Positions 39,614-48,064 of a DNA stretch of 64,000 nt are shown here, piece by piece (position 1 is the first letter of the stretch; the number at the start of each line of letters is the position of its first letter). Source of the stretch: Flavivirga sp. 57AJ16 (GTDB lineage: Bacteria; Bacteroidota; Bacteroidia; Flavobacteriales; Flavobacteriaceae). The notes under the pieces are model-generated. The model was not told where the DNA came from. It worked only from the letters and a program-made list of their open reading frames with translations, and ran no database searches. The stretch is from contig NZ_JAQZAT010000001.1 in assembly GCF_028736925.1 (NCBI RefSeq), positions 372,001 through 436,000 on the forward strand, written 5' to 3'. The position numbers and the translations under genes were made by a program.

Positions 39614-40054
39614 TTATACTTTTTTAATCACATTTGTAACAATGCCCCAAATAACAAAATCATTATCGCTCGTAATTTTGATTATTGGATAATTAGGATT
39701 CTCTGGCTGTAACCACACTTCATCCCTATCTACTTTTAAACGCTTCACTGTAAATTCACCATCTAAAAAACAGACTGCTATTCTATTATTTGCAGGTTCT
39801 AAACTTCTATCTATAACTAATAAATCATTATCATCTAATCCGGCACCAATCATAGACTGCCCGCTTACTCTCGCAAAAAAAGTCGCCTCCTTATTTTTAA
39901 TGAGTTCTTTATCTAAAGACAAGCGCTGTTCCTTAAAATCTTCGGCAGGCGAAGGAAACCCTGCCGAAATTCCTGAGTCAATAAATATAGCTCCAGAATT
40001 TTCAGAAACTTTAGGCTTGAAAAAAGTAAGTCCTTGAGAAGCGGGAAGTATCAT
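39614..40054 (-). CDS. umuD: UmuD-like S24 self-cleaving protein
   Basis: A 146-residue LexA/UmuD-type serine-lysine protease. The cleavage site is Ala31-Gly32 in ISAGFPSPAED, the nucleophile Ser67 in SGQSM and the general base Lys104 in FTVKRLK. It lacks a DNA-binding domain, so it is UmuD-like rather than LexA. After self-cleavage the trimmed form joins UmuC as polymerase V. The order is unusual: umuC is upstream and an SGNH-hydrolase gene sits between the two, 4 bp from umuD. Confidence 0.93.
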   Translation of the reverse strand: MILPASQGLTFFKPKVSENSGAIFIDSGISAGFPSPAEDFKEQRLSLDKELIKNKEATFFARVSGQSMIGAGLDDNDLLVIDRSLEPANNRIAVCFLDGEFTVKRLKVDRDEVWLQPENPNYPIIKITSDNDFVIWGIVTNVIKKV

Positions 40055-40058
40055 AATA

Positions 40059-40748
40059 TTATTTATTTAAAGCTTTAGCAATTTCTTTTTGTATAATAGG
40101 TTCCATAATAGCATAGCCATCTTCATTTGGATGAACACCATCTTCTCCCAGCCCTTTTCTTAGTCCATTATTAGACACATCTACCATAGCAGAGAAATAG
40201 TCGACATAAACAATGTCCTGTTCACTTGCATAAGGCTCTAACAACATATTAAGCTCTATAATTTTTTTAGCTGGTTTTAGCCCAGGGTTCCAAGGAAAAT
40301 CAAAAACTGGTAGGACTGAGCATAATAGGACTTTTATTTTATTAGCCTTTGCAAGCTCTACCATAGACTTTATATTGTTAAAAATCATATCTATTGTAGA
40401 AGGTCCCGTATTGCCTGCAATATCATTAACTCCTGCAAGTATGACCACTGCTTTTGGATGCAACTCAATGACGTCTTGCCTAAAACGAAGTAACATCTGT
40501 GGAGTGGTTTGTCCACCAATCCCCCTATTTATATAATTATTGTTATTAAAAAACCCATTATTGATTATTGACCACCCTTCGGTAATTGAGTTGCCCATAA
40601 ATACAACTCTAGGTTCATTTGCTTCCAACGATACTAATCTCGCATTATCTTTTTGATATCGTCTTAAATTGGCCCAATCTTGAGCATATAATGTATGCAT
40701 ACTAAAAGTTGACAGTATTATACTTAAAATTAATCGTGAAAAACGCAT
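40059..40748 (-). CDS. Secreted SGNH/GDSL hydrolase between umuC and umuD
   Basis: A 229-residue protein with a signal peptide (1-22, LYAQ) and complete SGNH blocks: MGNSITEGW (51-59, nucleophile Ser54), RGIGGQTTPQM (block II Gly), ILAGVNDIAG (block III Asn, about 108) and DGVHPNEDGY (Asp/His, about 203-212). This form is typical of extracytoplasmic carbohydrate or lipid O-acylesterases. It starts 35 bp after umuC and ends 4 bp before umuD. A secreted esterase in an SOS polymerase operon has no obvious logic. Confidence 0.9.
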   Translation of the reverse strand: MRFSRLILSIILSTFSMHTLYAQDWANLRRYQKDNARLVSLEANEPRVVFMGNSITEGWSIINNGFFNNNNYINRGIGGQTTPQMLLRFRQDVIELHPKAVVILAGVNDIAGNTGPSTIDMIFNNIKSMVELAKANKIKVLLCSVLPVFDFPWNPGLKPAKKIIELNMLLEPYASEQDIVYVDYFSAMVDVSNNGLRKGLGEDGVHPNEDGYAIMEPIIQKEIAKALNK

Positions 40749-40783
40749 CCTTGAATATTATTTTGTAAAATAGTAAAGTTTAT

Positions 40784-42049
40784 TTACTTAACAACAATAA
40801 TCTCATTAATATTAGTTGTATACCTTGGAGACAATCGTTCTTGCCGCATTTTCCAGGTGCGCTTTAAATCTTGACTTCCAAACTTGATCTTATAATTTTC
40901 ATATTTAGCATTTAATCTGTCTATAGTATCCATCAATGGTCTATGTTTTGGATCTTCAGTTTCAAACAGATCCAATTGATGATTGCTTGTTGGAACCAAA
41001 CCTGTTACAATAACCCCCGCCCGTTTATATTTTATTCCTTTTTTAAAAATTGAAGCTACACTATTTATAGCACAATTACTAATAGTTAAAGATGAATTGG
41101 TTGGGTATGGTAAACTTACCGCTTTACTTGCTCTATGCTGTTGTGTTCCCTTTTTATGCCTGTCACTACTCAAAACAACATAAATAATATGGCAACTAGA
41201 ACCTTGTTTACGCAATTTTTCGGCACAACTTGTTGCAAACGTTGAAATACGTTCTTTAATATTATCTATATCAGAGTAAGTATACTCAAAGCTCCTGGTT
41301 GTTGCAATCGCTCTTTTTGTTTGAAATTCATCTAACTTTAATTTAGAAATTCCTTCCAAATCCTTTTTTAACTTCCATGCCGTTATTGAAAAATTTTTGC
41401 GTACCCATTCGTCTGGCAATTGAACAAAATCAAATGCTGTTATACATCCTTTTGCTTTTAATCGTTTTTGCAACCCACGACCAATACCCCAAACAGCTTC
41501 TAGCTTTATCCAATTTAAAGCTTTTATTCTTTTTTCTTCAGAATCAATCACATAAACACCTTTGGTTTCGTTTGGAAACTTACGGGCTATTTTATTGGCC
41601 ACTTTACTCAAGGCTTTTGTTGGTGCAATCCCCACACAAGTAGGAATGCCCGTCCATTTTAAAATGCGCTGCCTAATCTGGTTTCCGTACTCTTTAAAAT
41701 CGTAATTTTCAAAGCCTTTAAATTGTACAAACGCTTCGTCTATACTATACACCTCTACATTTGGGGTAAACTGTTCTAATATAGTCATGACCCGATTACT
41801 CATATCTCCATATAATGGATAATTAGAAGAATACACATGAATATTATTGGCCTTGCAAAAAGTTTCCCATTTAAAAATAGGGGCGCCCATAGGGAGATTT
41901 AATGCCTTAGCTTCATCACTGCGCGAAATAACACAGCCATCATTATTACTTAAAATAGCAATGGGCTTGTTGCGTAAATTAGGGTTAAAAGCACGTTCGC
42001 AAGACGCATAAAAGTTATTACAATCTACTAAAGCATACATAGAACTCAT
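40784..42049 (-). CDS. umuC: Y-family DNA polymerase V catalytic subunit
   Basis: Translesion polymerase, 421 residues. YALVDCNNFYASCERAF carries the first metal Asp, YSIDEAFVQF (about 101-110) the second Asp-Glu pair; HhH and little-finger regions (about 180-340) and the UmuC-specific C-terminus follow. Two starts are possible: ATG at 42049 (MSSMYAL...) and ATG at 42040 (MYALVDC...). The upstream one lies inside the arm of a 233-bp inverted-repeat element, so the conserved N-terminus favours 42040 as ancestral. First gene of a four-gene operon including an SGNH hydrolase, umuD and a GNAT. Confidence 0.95.
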   Translation of the reverse strand: MSSMYALVDCNNFYASCERAFNPNLRNKPIAILSNNDGCVISRSDEAKALNLPMGAPIFKWETFCKANNIHVYSSNYPLYGDMSNRVMTILEQFTPNVEVYSIDEAFVQFKGFENYDFKEYGNQIRQRILKWTGIPTCVGIAPTKALSKVANKIARKFPNETKGVYVIDSEEKRIKALNWIKLEAVWGIGRGLQKRLKAKGCITAFDFVQLPDEWVRKNFSITAWKLKKDLEGISKLKLDEFQTKRAIATTRSFEYTYSDIDNIKERISTFATSCAEKLRKQGSSCHIIYVVLSSDRHKKGTQQHRASKAVSLPYPTNSSLTISNCAINSVASIFKKGIKYKRAGVIVTGLVPTSNHQLDLFETEDPKHRPLMDTIDRLNAKYENYKIKFGSQDLKRTWKMRQERLSPRYTTNINEIIVVK

Positions 42050-42274
42050 CTTGACTTTTACTATTTCCTAAAACCTGCCGGCAGGCAGGAATGGCTAAAA
42101 TCCGTCCATATTTCGTTACTTTTCTTATCCGTAGCAATGCTATTGCTATGCCTTTCAAAAAGTGCCTCATCTGGACAAATTTTATCTCATTTTAGTTCTC
42201 TTAACTCTTATTATCATAAATCGGAGTTCATGAATCTTCGATTTCGGTTAAACATAAAAAGTCAAGATGAGTTC
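42042..42274. repeat. Family B-related inverted-repeat element overlapping the umuC start
   Basis: Arms GAACTCATCTTGACTTTT (from 42042) and AAAAGTCAAGATGAGTTC (ending 42274) are perfect inverted repeats of 18 bp. The interior holds the family B core (minus strand: GCATAGCAATAGCATTGCTACGG) and a CCTGCCGGCAGG palindrome at about 42075. The left arm includes the first possible start codon of umuC, so the element forms the promoter and leader region of that operon. Beyond the element, 42275-42569 is AT-rich with no gene. Confidence 0.75.
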
Positions 42275-42569
42275 ATAATAAATACACAGCAGCGAAATCG
42301 AAAGATCGCTAAGGTCCATTTTATAGTGAAATAGACAAGGAAGATTTTTTATATTTTGTGAGTTTTTATATATTTGTGTCTATATATTTGAAATATTTAT
42401 ATTACAAAAAAATATTTTTTCCTCCCAAATCTTACACTTACTAGTTTTCTTGATTTTATGGTGCTATTTAACCAAAAATAAATAATACGAATTATAAAAG
42501 TAAAGTTTTTTTCTAAAAAAAGTAAATTGCTGTTCCTAATTATTGTCCGCTAATAATTAGGACAATTAA

Positions 42570-42597
42570 AAAATGCGAACTTTTTAGTTCGCATTTT
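42570..42597 (-). terminator. Intrinsic terminator of fbp
   Basis: AAATGCGAACT/AGTTCGCATTT stem with T-runs on both strands; its edge touches the fbp stop codon. It probably works for minus-strand transcripts. Confidence 0.85.
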
Positions 42598-43604
42598 TAT
42601 TTCGCTTTGCGCATAAATTCCTCAGCTTTATTGACCATATTCTTGCTTCCACAAATAAAGGGTACCCGTTGGTGTAATTCTGTAGGTTGAATATCCATAG
42701 TTCGAACAAATCCATCACTGGCTTTTCCATTGGCTTGTTCAGCTAAAAAGGCCATGGGGTTACATTCGTATAACAAACGTAATTTCCCTTTAGGGTTTTT
42801 TGAACTTTGTGGATATAAATAAATGCCCCCTTTAATCATGTTTCTATGAAAATCTGAAACCAATGATCCAATATATCTAGAAGTATACGGCCTGTCTTCC
42901 TCTTCTAACTGGCAATACTTAATATAATCCTTAATCCCTTGTGGAAAATGAATATAGTTGCCTTCATTTACAGAATAAATGGATCCATCCTTAGGAAACT
43001 GCATATCTGGATGCGATAAATAAAATGAGCCTATTGCAGGGTTTAACGTAAATCCGTTAACACCATCGCCAGTTGTATAAACCAACATAGTAGATGTTCC
43101 ATATACCACATAACCGGCAGCTACTTGTTCACTCCCTTTTTGTAAAAAATCTTTAAGTGTTACCGGGGTTCCAACTGGCGTAACCCGCCTGTAAATTGAA
43201 AAAATAGTTCCCACAGACACATTCACATCAATATTTGAAGACCCGTCTAAAGGATCTATTAATACGACATATTTATTTTGGTGATTTTCATCCTGACTAT
43301 TAATCGAGATAAAATCGTCTTCTTCCTCGCTCGCAATCCCACAAACAATGTTTCTATTGGTCAATGTTTGTATAAACTTATCGTTAGCATAAACATCCAA
43401 TTTCTGTTGATCTTCACCTTGGACATTCGTATCTCCAACTGCTCCAATAATATCTACCAGCCCAGCTTTATTAACTTCATGGTTAACCACTTTTGCTGCT
43501 AACCTAATGGAATTGATAAGACTGGATAGTTCACCCGAGGAATATTTAAAAGATGACTGGTTTTCAATAATAAATTCTCCTAAAGTTTGTTTTTTATGAG
43601 ACAT
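42597..43604 (-). CDS. fbp: Fructose-1,6-bisphosphatase class I
   Basis: Gluconeogenic phosphatase making fructose-6-phosphate. The frame is open to 43682, but ATG at 43604 is chosen because [16 protein letters not shown] is the usual N-terminus and the 26 residues before it are not family-like; this gives 335 residues. Metal and phosphate motifs include [27 protein letters not shown] (catalytic region) and the substrate loop [20 protein letters not shown]. Divergent from the GNAT-aspartate kinase operon. Confidence 0.95.
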   Translation of the reverse strand: MSHKKQTLGEFIIENQSSFKYSSGELSSLINSIRLAAKVVNHEVNKAGLVDIIGAVGDTNVQGEDQQKLDVYANDKFIQTLTNRNIVCGIASEEEDDFISINSQDENHQNKYVVLIDPLDGSSNIDVNVSVGTIFSIYRRVTPVGTPVTLKDFLQKGSEQVAAGYVVYGTSTMLVYTTGDGVNGFTLNPAIGSFYLSHPDMQFPKDGSIYSVNEGNYIHFPQGIKDYIKYCQLEEEDRPYTSRYIGSLVSDFHRNMIKGGIYLYPQSSKNPKGKLRLLYECNPMAFLAEQANGKASDGFVRTMDIQPTELHQRVPFICGSKNMVNKAEEFMRKAK

Positions 43605-43727
43605 AAAATGTTGGATTGGTTTGTGCAAATATCCACTATTTTTTAATGAACTACAACGTTTTCGTAAAAGATTAATGTCCATAAATAATCAACTTTAAGC
43701 TATATTTGAAATAATTATAATGATCCT

Positions 43728-44207
43728 ATGAGTTACTCTATACGAAAAGCTACCAAAGATGATATGCCTCAAACATTTCTTTTAATAAAAGAACTAGCCC
43801 GTTTTGAAAAGGAAACCAATGCTGTAGAAATTACTGTAGAAGATTTGCAAGCGGATGGGTTTGGTGACACACCTAAATTTCAATGTTTTGTAGCTGAGGC
43901 AAACAATACCATCGAAGGTATTGCCCTAGTTTACAACCGATACTCTACATGGAAAGGGGAAACATTGCATTTAGAAGATTTAATAGTAAGTGAGCAAATG
44001 AGAGGTTCTGGCTTAGGAACTGCCCTTTTAAACGAAGTTATTAAATATGGTTATGATTTAGGGGTAAAACGGATCAATTGGGAGGTCCTTGATTGGAACG
44101 CGCCTGCTATTGCTTTCTATGAAAAAAAGGGCGCGCAGGTAAAACGTGATTGGGATGTTGTTCATTTAGACGAACAAGGGATTAAAGATTATATATCAAA
44201 ATTATAA
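43728..44207 (+). CDS. GNAT acetyltransferase, diamine acetyltransferase-like
   Basis: A 159-residue GNAT protein resembling spermidine/spermine and thialysine acetyltransferases: IRKATKDDMPQTFLLIKELA at the start, LHLEDLIVSEQMRGSGLGTALL (about 84-105; acetyl-CoA loop RGSGLGT) and RINWEVLDWNAPAIAFYEKKGA. The catalytic Tyr position (FYEKKGA) is conserved. Polyamine or lysine-analogue substrate is inferred from likeness only. It ends 1 bp before aspartate kinase and is cotranscribed with it. Confidence 0.88.
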   Translation: MSYSIRKATKDDMPQTFLLIKELARFEKETNAVEITVEDLQADGFGDTPKFQCFVAEANNTIEGIALVYNRYSTWKGETLHLEDLIVSEQMRGSGLGTALLNEVIKYGYDLGVKRINWEVLDWNAPAIAFYEKKGAQVKRDWDVVHLDEQGIKDYISKL

Positions 44208-44208
44208 C

Positions 44209-45459
44209 ATGCAGATATTTAAATTTGGTGGCGCATCTATAAAAGATGCCGCAGGTGTAAAAAACATAGCTACGGTATTGCAAAAAGTGGGATACGCCAA
44301 CACACTAATTATTGTTTCTGCTATGGGAAAAACAACGAATGCTTTGGAAACCGTTATCAAAAATTATTTTGAAAACAAACCCCAACTGCAAAGCTCTCTT
44401 CAAGAAGTTAAAAAATATCACCATATCATTCTATTAGATTTATTTGAAAACGAAAGCCATCCAGCTTTTAAAAAAGTAGCTGTTCTTTTTGATGAATTAA
44501 ATAACTTCCTTACAACAAATAAATCACCAGATTACAACTTTGTTTATGATCAGGTAATAGGTTTTGGCGAATTAGTTTCAACAACAATAATAAGCGAATA
44601 CTTAAACGCGATCAACATAAAAAATAATTGGATCGATGTTAGGACCCAAATTAAAACAGACAGTTATTATAGACGTGCCAATGTAAATTGGGAAGAAACA
44701 CAAAGCTTAATAACTTCAATATTCAACAAAACTGTTTTAAATATTACACAAGGATTTCTAGGTAGCGATTCTAACAACTTCACAACAACACTTGGTAGGG
44801 AAGGGAGTGATTATACGGCAGCCATTTACGGATATTGTTTAAATGCCGAAAGTGTTACTATTTGGAAAGATGTTCCTGGCGTTTTAAATGCAGATCCTCG
44901 CTATTTTGAAAATGCCCAACTGCTAAATAAAATATCGTACAGAGAGGCTATAGAATTGGCTTTCTATGGAGCATCGGTCATTCATCCTAAAACAATACAA
45001 CCACTACAAGGTAAAGAGATTCCATTATATGTAAAATCATTCTTAAACCCTGAAGCATCTGGAACAAGGATTGGGAAAAATGCTACTTTATATCCTATGA
45101 TCCCTTGTTTCATTGTAAAGAAAAACCAAGTTTTAATTTCTTTATCTTCTTTAGATTTCTCATATATAGTTGAAGAAAATATTAGCGATATTTTCAATTT
45201 ACTGCATCAATATAAAATGAAAGTAGATGTGATTCAAAATTCCGCTATTAGTTTTTCTGTTTGTGTAGATAATATTTTTAACAATCTTGATAAATTATTA
45301 CAGCATCTAAAAGCAAAATTTAAAGTAACTTGTAACGAAAATGTATCACTTTATACCATTCGTCATTATAATGGAAATACCATTAATCAAATTGAAGCAG
45401 GTAAAACCGTGTTATTAAAACAATTAACTCAAGAAACTGTTCAAATAGTAACTAAATAA
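44209..45459 (+). CDS. Aspartate kinase, monofunctional
   Basis: Phosphorylates L-aspartate, first step of the lysine, threonine, methionine and diaminopimelate pathway. 416 residues. The N-terminal kinase motif is FKFGGASIKDAAGVKN (4-19), with GFGELVSTTIISEYL (about 119-133), TLGREGSDYTAAIYGY (about 194-209) and WKDVPGVLNADPR (about 217-229). A divergent ACT region ends the protein (about 300-400). No homoserine dehydrogenase is fused. Between a GNAT gene (1-bp gap) and an OlsF-like gene (22-bp gap). Confidence 0.95.
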   Translation: MQIFKFGGASIKDAAGVKNIATVLQKVGYANTLIIVSAMGKTTNALETVIKNYFENKPQLQSSLQEVKKYHHIILLDLFENESHPAFKKVAVLFDELNNFLTTNKSPDYNFVYDQVIGFGELVSTTIISEYLNAINIKNNWIDVRTQIKTDSYYRRANVNWEETQSLITSIFNKTVLNITQGFLGSDSNNFTTTLGREGSDYTAAIYGYCLNAESVTIWKDVPGVLNADPRYFENAQLLNKISYREAIELAFYGASVIHPKTIQPLQGKEIPLYVKSFLNPEASGTRIGKNATLYPMIPCFIVKKNQVLISLSSLDFSYIVEENISDIFNLLHQYKMKVDVIQNSAISFSVCVDNIFNNLDKLLQHLKAKFKVTCNENVSLYTIRHYNGNTINQIEAGKTVLLKQLTQETVQIVTK

Positions 45460-45481
45460 ACAATTTAGTACATTTACACTC

Positions 45482-47311
45482 ATGACCAAACAACAAAACA
45501 CTGGGCTGGTAACCGCCAAAGAAGTCGCTAAAGCTATCCAATTAGGCAAATATGGGTTTATAGGTACTTTTATTGGTTGGGTTTTAATGAAAGTTCTTAA
45601 AATATCTACTCTAAATAGAATATACAAGCGCAACAAGCATCTTAGCGACTTGCCTTTTCTGGATGGTATTTTAGGGGATTTTCAGATTAAATTCGAAATT
45701 CCTGAAGAGGATTTAAAGCGCCTACCAAAAAATGGTGCTTATATTACTATTTCCAATCACCCTCTTGGCGGTATTGATGGCATACTACTTTTAAAGCTTA
45801 TGCTTGAACAGCGAGAAGATTTTAAAATAATAGCCAATTTTTTATTGCACAGAATAGAACCTTTGAAACCCTACATTATGCCTGTTAACCCTTTTGAGGA
45901 CAGGAAAGATGTAAAGTCCAGTATAGCTGGATTTAAAAATTCTATTTTACATTTAAAAAATGGCCACCCATTGGGTATTTTTCCGGCAGGTGAAGTATCG
46001 ACGTATAGAGATGGTAAATTAGTTGTGGACAAGCCCTGGGAAGAGGCCGCCATGAAACTTGTTAAAAAAGCTGAAGTCCCTGTAGTTCCTATTTATTTTC
46101 ATGCCAAGAACAGCAAATTGTTTTATAAGCTTTCTAAAATTAGTGACACCTTTAGAACGGCAAAATTGCCTTCTGAGCTATTAACCCAAAAAAGGCGTAC
46201 TATAAAAGTTAGAATAGGAAAGCCCATTTCTGTTGCCGATCAAAAAGAACATACATCCCTTGATAGTTTTTCTGGATTTTTAAGACGAAAAACCTATATG
46301 CTATCAAATGCCTTCGAGGACAAATCGAAGATTCTTGATAACCTTTCATCTACGTTAAAGACACCTAAAATACCTAAGCGTATTGTGACTCCTGTTGATA
46401 ATATGCTAATGACAAAAGAGGTGGAAGCTCTTACCAAGAATAATTTCAGGTTATTACAAAGTAAAAACTACGAAGTCTTTTTAGCAGAGCCTAAAAGCAT
46501 TCCTAACATTTTACGCGAAATTGGACGTTTGCGCGAAATCACTTTTAGAGAAGTCGGCGAAGGAACGAATGAAGCAATAGATTTGGATACCTTTGATACC
46601 TATTACCATCATATGTTTCTTTGGGACAATGAAAGAAAGTTAATAGCTGGTGCTTACCGAATGGGCTTAGGATCTAAAATTTTTGAACGCTACGGTATCG
46701 ATGGCTTTTATTTGCAGGATCTCTTTAGGTTTGAACCTGAATTACACAAAATGATGAGCCAGTCTATTGAAATGGGACGTGCTTTTATCATCAAGGAATA
46801 CCAACAAAAGCCTATGCCTTTATTTTTACTTTGGAAAGGTATTGTACATACTACACTGCGTTTTCCTGAGCATAAGTTTTTGATTGGCGGCGTTAGTATT
46901 AGTAACCAGTTTTCTAATTTCTCAAAATCATTGATGATCGAATTTATGAAATCGCATTATTACGACCCATATATAGCACAATATGTACGTCCTAAAAAAG
47001 AGTTTAAAGTTATCCTTAAAGATGCCGATAAGGATTTTGTCTTTGATGCAACCGAAGCCGATTTAAATAAATTCGACAAGATTATAGACGAGGTAGAACC
47101 AGGTGCTTTACGTTTGCCTGTACTACTAAAAAAGTACATAAAACAAAATGCTCGATTAGTCGCATTTAATGTAGATCCATTATTCAACAATGCTGTTGAT
47201 GGTTTGATGTATATTAAAATCGCCGACTTACCCGACAGTACTGTACGCCCTGTTATGGAAGAGTTCCAAGCAGAGTTGGAAAGTAAACTGGAGAATAATG
47301 GGGAAGCTTAA
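45482..47311 (+). CDS. olsF: Bifunctional acyltransferase resembling OlsF (aminolipid synthesis)
   Basis: A 609-residue two-domain protein. The N-terminal half is a PlsC-type O-acyltransferase: NHPLGGID (92-99, catalytic His93 and Asp99), FPAGEVSTYRDGKL (about 162-175) and a VPVVPIYF strand. The C-terminal half (about 310-590) is a GNAT-like N-acyltransferase of the OlsB/hemolysin type (LREITFREVGEG, SIEMGRAFI). The fusion matches OlsF, described as making ornithine lipids and reported in Cytophaga-Flavobacterium-Bacteroidetes. The amino acid (ornithine, glycine or other) cannot be told from sequence. Its 3' end overlaps the arsC pseudogene by 4 bp, tail to tail. Confidence 0.82.
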   Translation: MTKQQNTGLVTAKEVAKAIQLGKYGFIGTFIGWVLMKVLKISTLNRIYKRNKHLSDLPFLDGILGDFQIKFEIPEEDLKRLPKNGAYITISNHPLGGIDGILLLKLMLEQREDFKIIANFLLHRIEPLKPYIMPVNPFEDRKDVKSSIAGFKNSILHLKNGHPLGIFPAGEVSTYRDGKLVVDKPWEEAAMKLVKKAEVPVVPIYFHAKNSKLFYKLSKISDTFRTAKLPSELLTQKRRTIKVRIGKPISVADQKEHTSLDSFSGFLRRKTYMLSNAFEDKSKILDNLSSTLKTPKIPKRIVTPVDNMLMTKEVEALTKNNFRLLQSKNYEVFLAEPKSIPNILREIGRLREITFREVGEGTNEAIDLDTFDTYYHHMFLWDNERKLIAGAYRMGLGSKIFERYGIDGFYLQDLFRFEPELHKMMSQSIEMGRAFIIKEYQQKPMPLFLLWKGIVHTTLRFPEHKFLIGGVSISNQFSNFSKSLMIEFMKSHYYDPYIAQYVRPKKEFKVILKDADKDFVFDATEADLNKFDKIIDEVEPGALRLPVLLKKYIKQNARLVAFNVDPLFNNAVDGLMYIKIADLPDSTVRPVMEEFQAELESKLENNGEA

Positions 47312-47674
47312 ACCAAGTTATACTGCCCTACAAACTCCTTGAAATAAGTTTTTATTTCTTCTCGTGCTTTTAGAAATGCCGCATGTTTTTCTGCTCGGTG
47401 CCCATTACTTTTGATGGATCGAAAAATTATGGTGTAAACGCACGGCACTTTTACTTGGAATATAAGGGCAGTTTTCGTTGGTATGATCGCATACCGTAAT
47501 GATATAATCGAAGTCCACATCGGCATATTCATCTACATGATTAGAGGTGTGATGGTCTATATTTAACCCATCTTCTTTCATAATAGGCAAGGATTCAGGA
47601 TTTAAACCACGGGGTTCTATCCCAGCACTATATACGTTTATTGCGTTATAATCTAAAAAACGACAAACAGATTT
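47308..47674 (-). pseudogene. arsC: arsC-type arsenate reductase remnant
   Basis: Thioredoxin-coupled arsenate reductase/LMW phosphatase homology in two frames. The first piece, from about 47674, reads VYSAGIEPRGLNPESLPIMK and then TSNHVDEYADVDFDYIITVC; the second ends AAFLKAREEIKTYFKEF. Restoring the frame needs changes at two places, near 47420 (expected Asp-Pro-Ser-Lys) and near 47388, each like loss of one base. The N-terminal 20 or so residues with the catalytic Cx5R loop are missing: an IS110 element and repeats lie just upstream. Without the loop it cannot be active. It was the last gene of the arsR operon. Confidence 0.88.
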
Positions 47675-47889
47675 TCACGATTCACAAAAAAGCGAAACTC
47701 AGAATGACGTTCCAATTTAACAGTCAATAACCCCTGTCATTTATTTAACATAACGTAAACTCGATATGCTTTGCTTTGCAAGGCTTTGATTTTCAATTAT
47801 CTGAAAACAAATATAGAGTATCGTTGTCATTCCGAGAAATAATTTTTGCTAGGCAAACACACAAAATGGAATGACGTTTTTTTATTTTG

Positions 47890-48064
47890 CAAACCTTACA
47901 CAAAATAGCCGGACTGCGAATAGTGCCTAATGCCTGTTTTCGAGCATGGTTGGGAAGTAAGGAGTCACGAAACATGGTACTCTTTTTCATAAGATAAGAT
48001 GTCCGATCGGTAGCCTTTAGTGATAAATATTTCTTTCCGTGTAAGTATTAAAATTATTTTACAT
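47890..48064 (+). ncRNA. Candidate IS110 bridge RNA / left-end non-coding region
   Basis: About 175 bp of non-coding, less AT-rich sequence ends at the transposase start. It has local hairpin potential, such as ATGC/GCAT around 47930 and CCGATCGG at 48003. In IS110-group elements the left end encodes a structured bridge RNA that specifies target and donor. Position and length fit, but loops were not matched to flanks here. Confidence 0.3.

Noticed and set aside
39614-40054. LexA repressor
   Set aside because: The protein has the S24 protease part only, without a winged helix at the N-terminus, and is linked to umuC.
40059-40748. Signal for a toxin or defence gene between umuC and umuD
   Set aside because: All SGNH catalytic blocks and a signal peptide are visible; nothing suggests a toxin or defence domain.
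43605-43682. N-terminal extension of fructose-bisphosphatase
   Set aside because: The 26 residues before [11 protein letters not shown] are not family-like, and the internal ATG gives the standard length.
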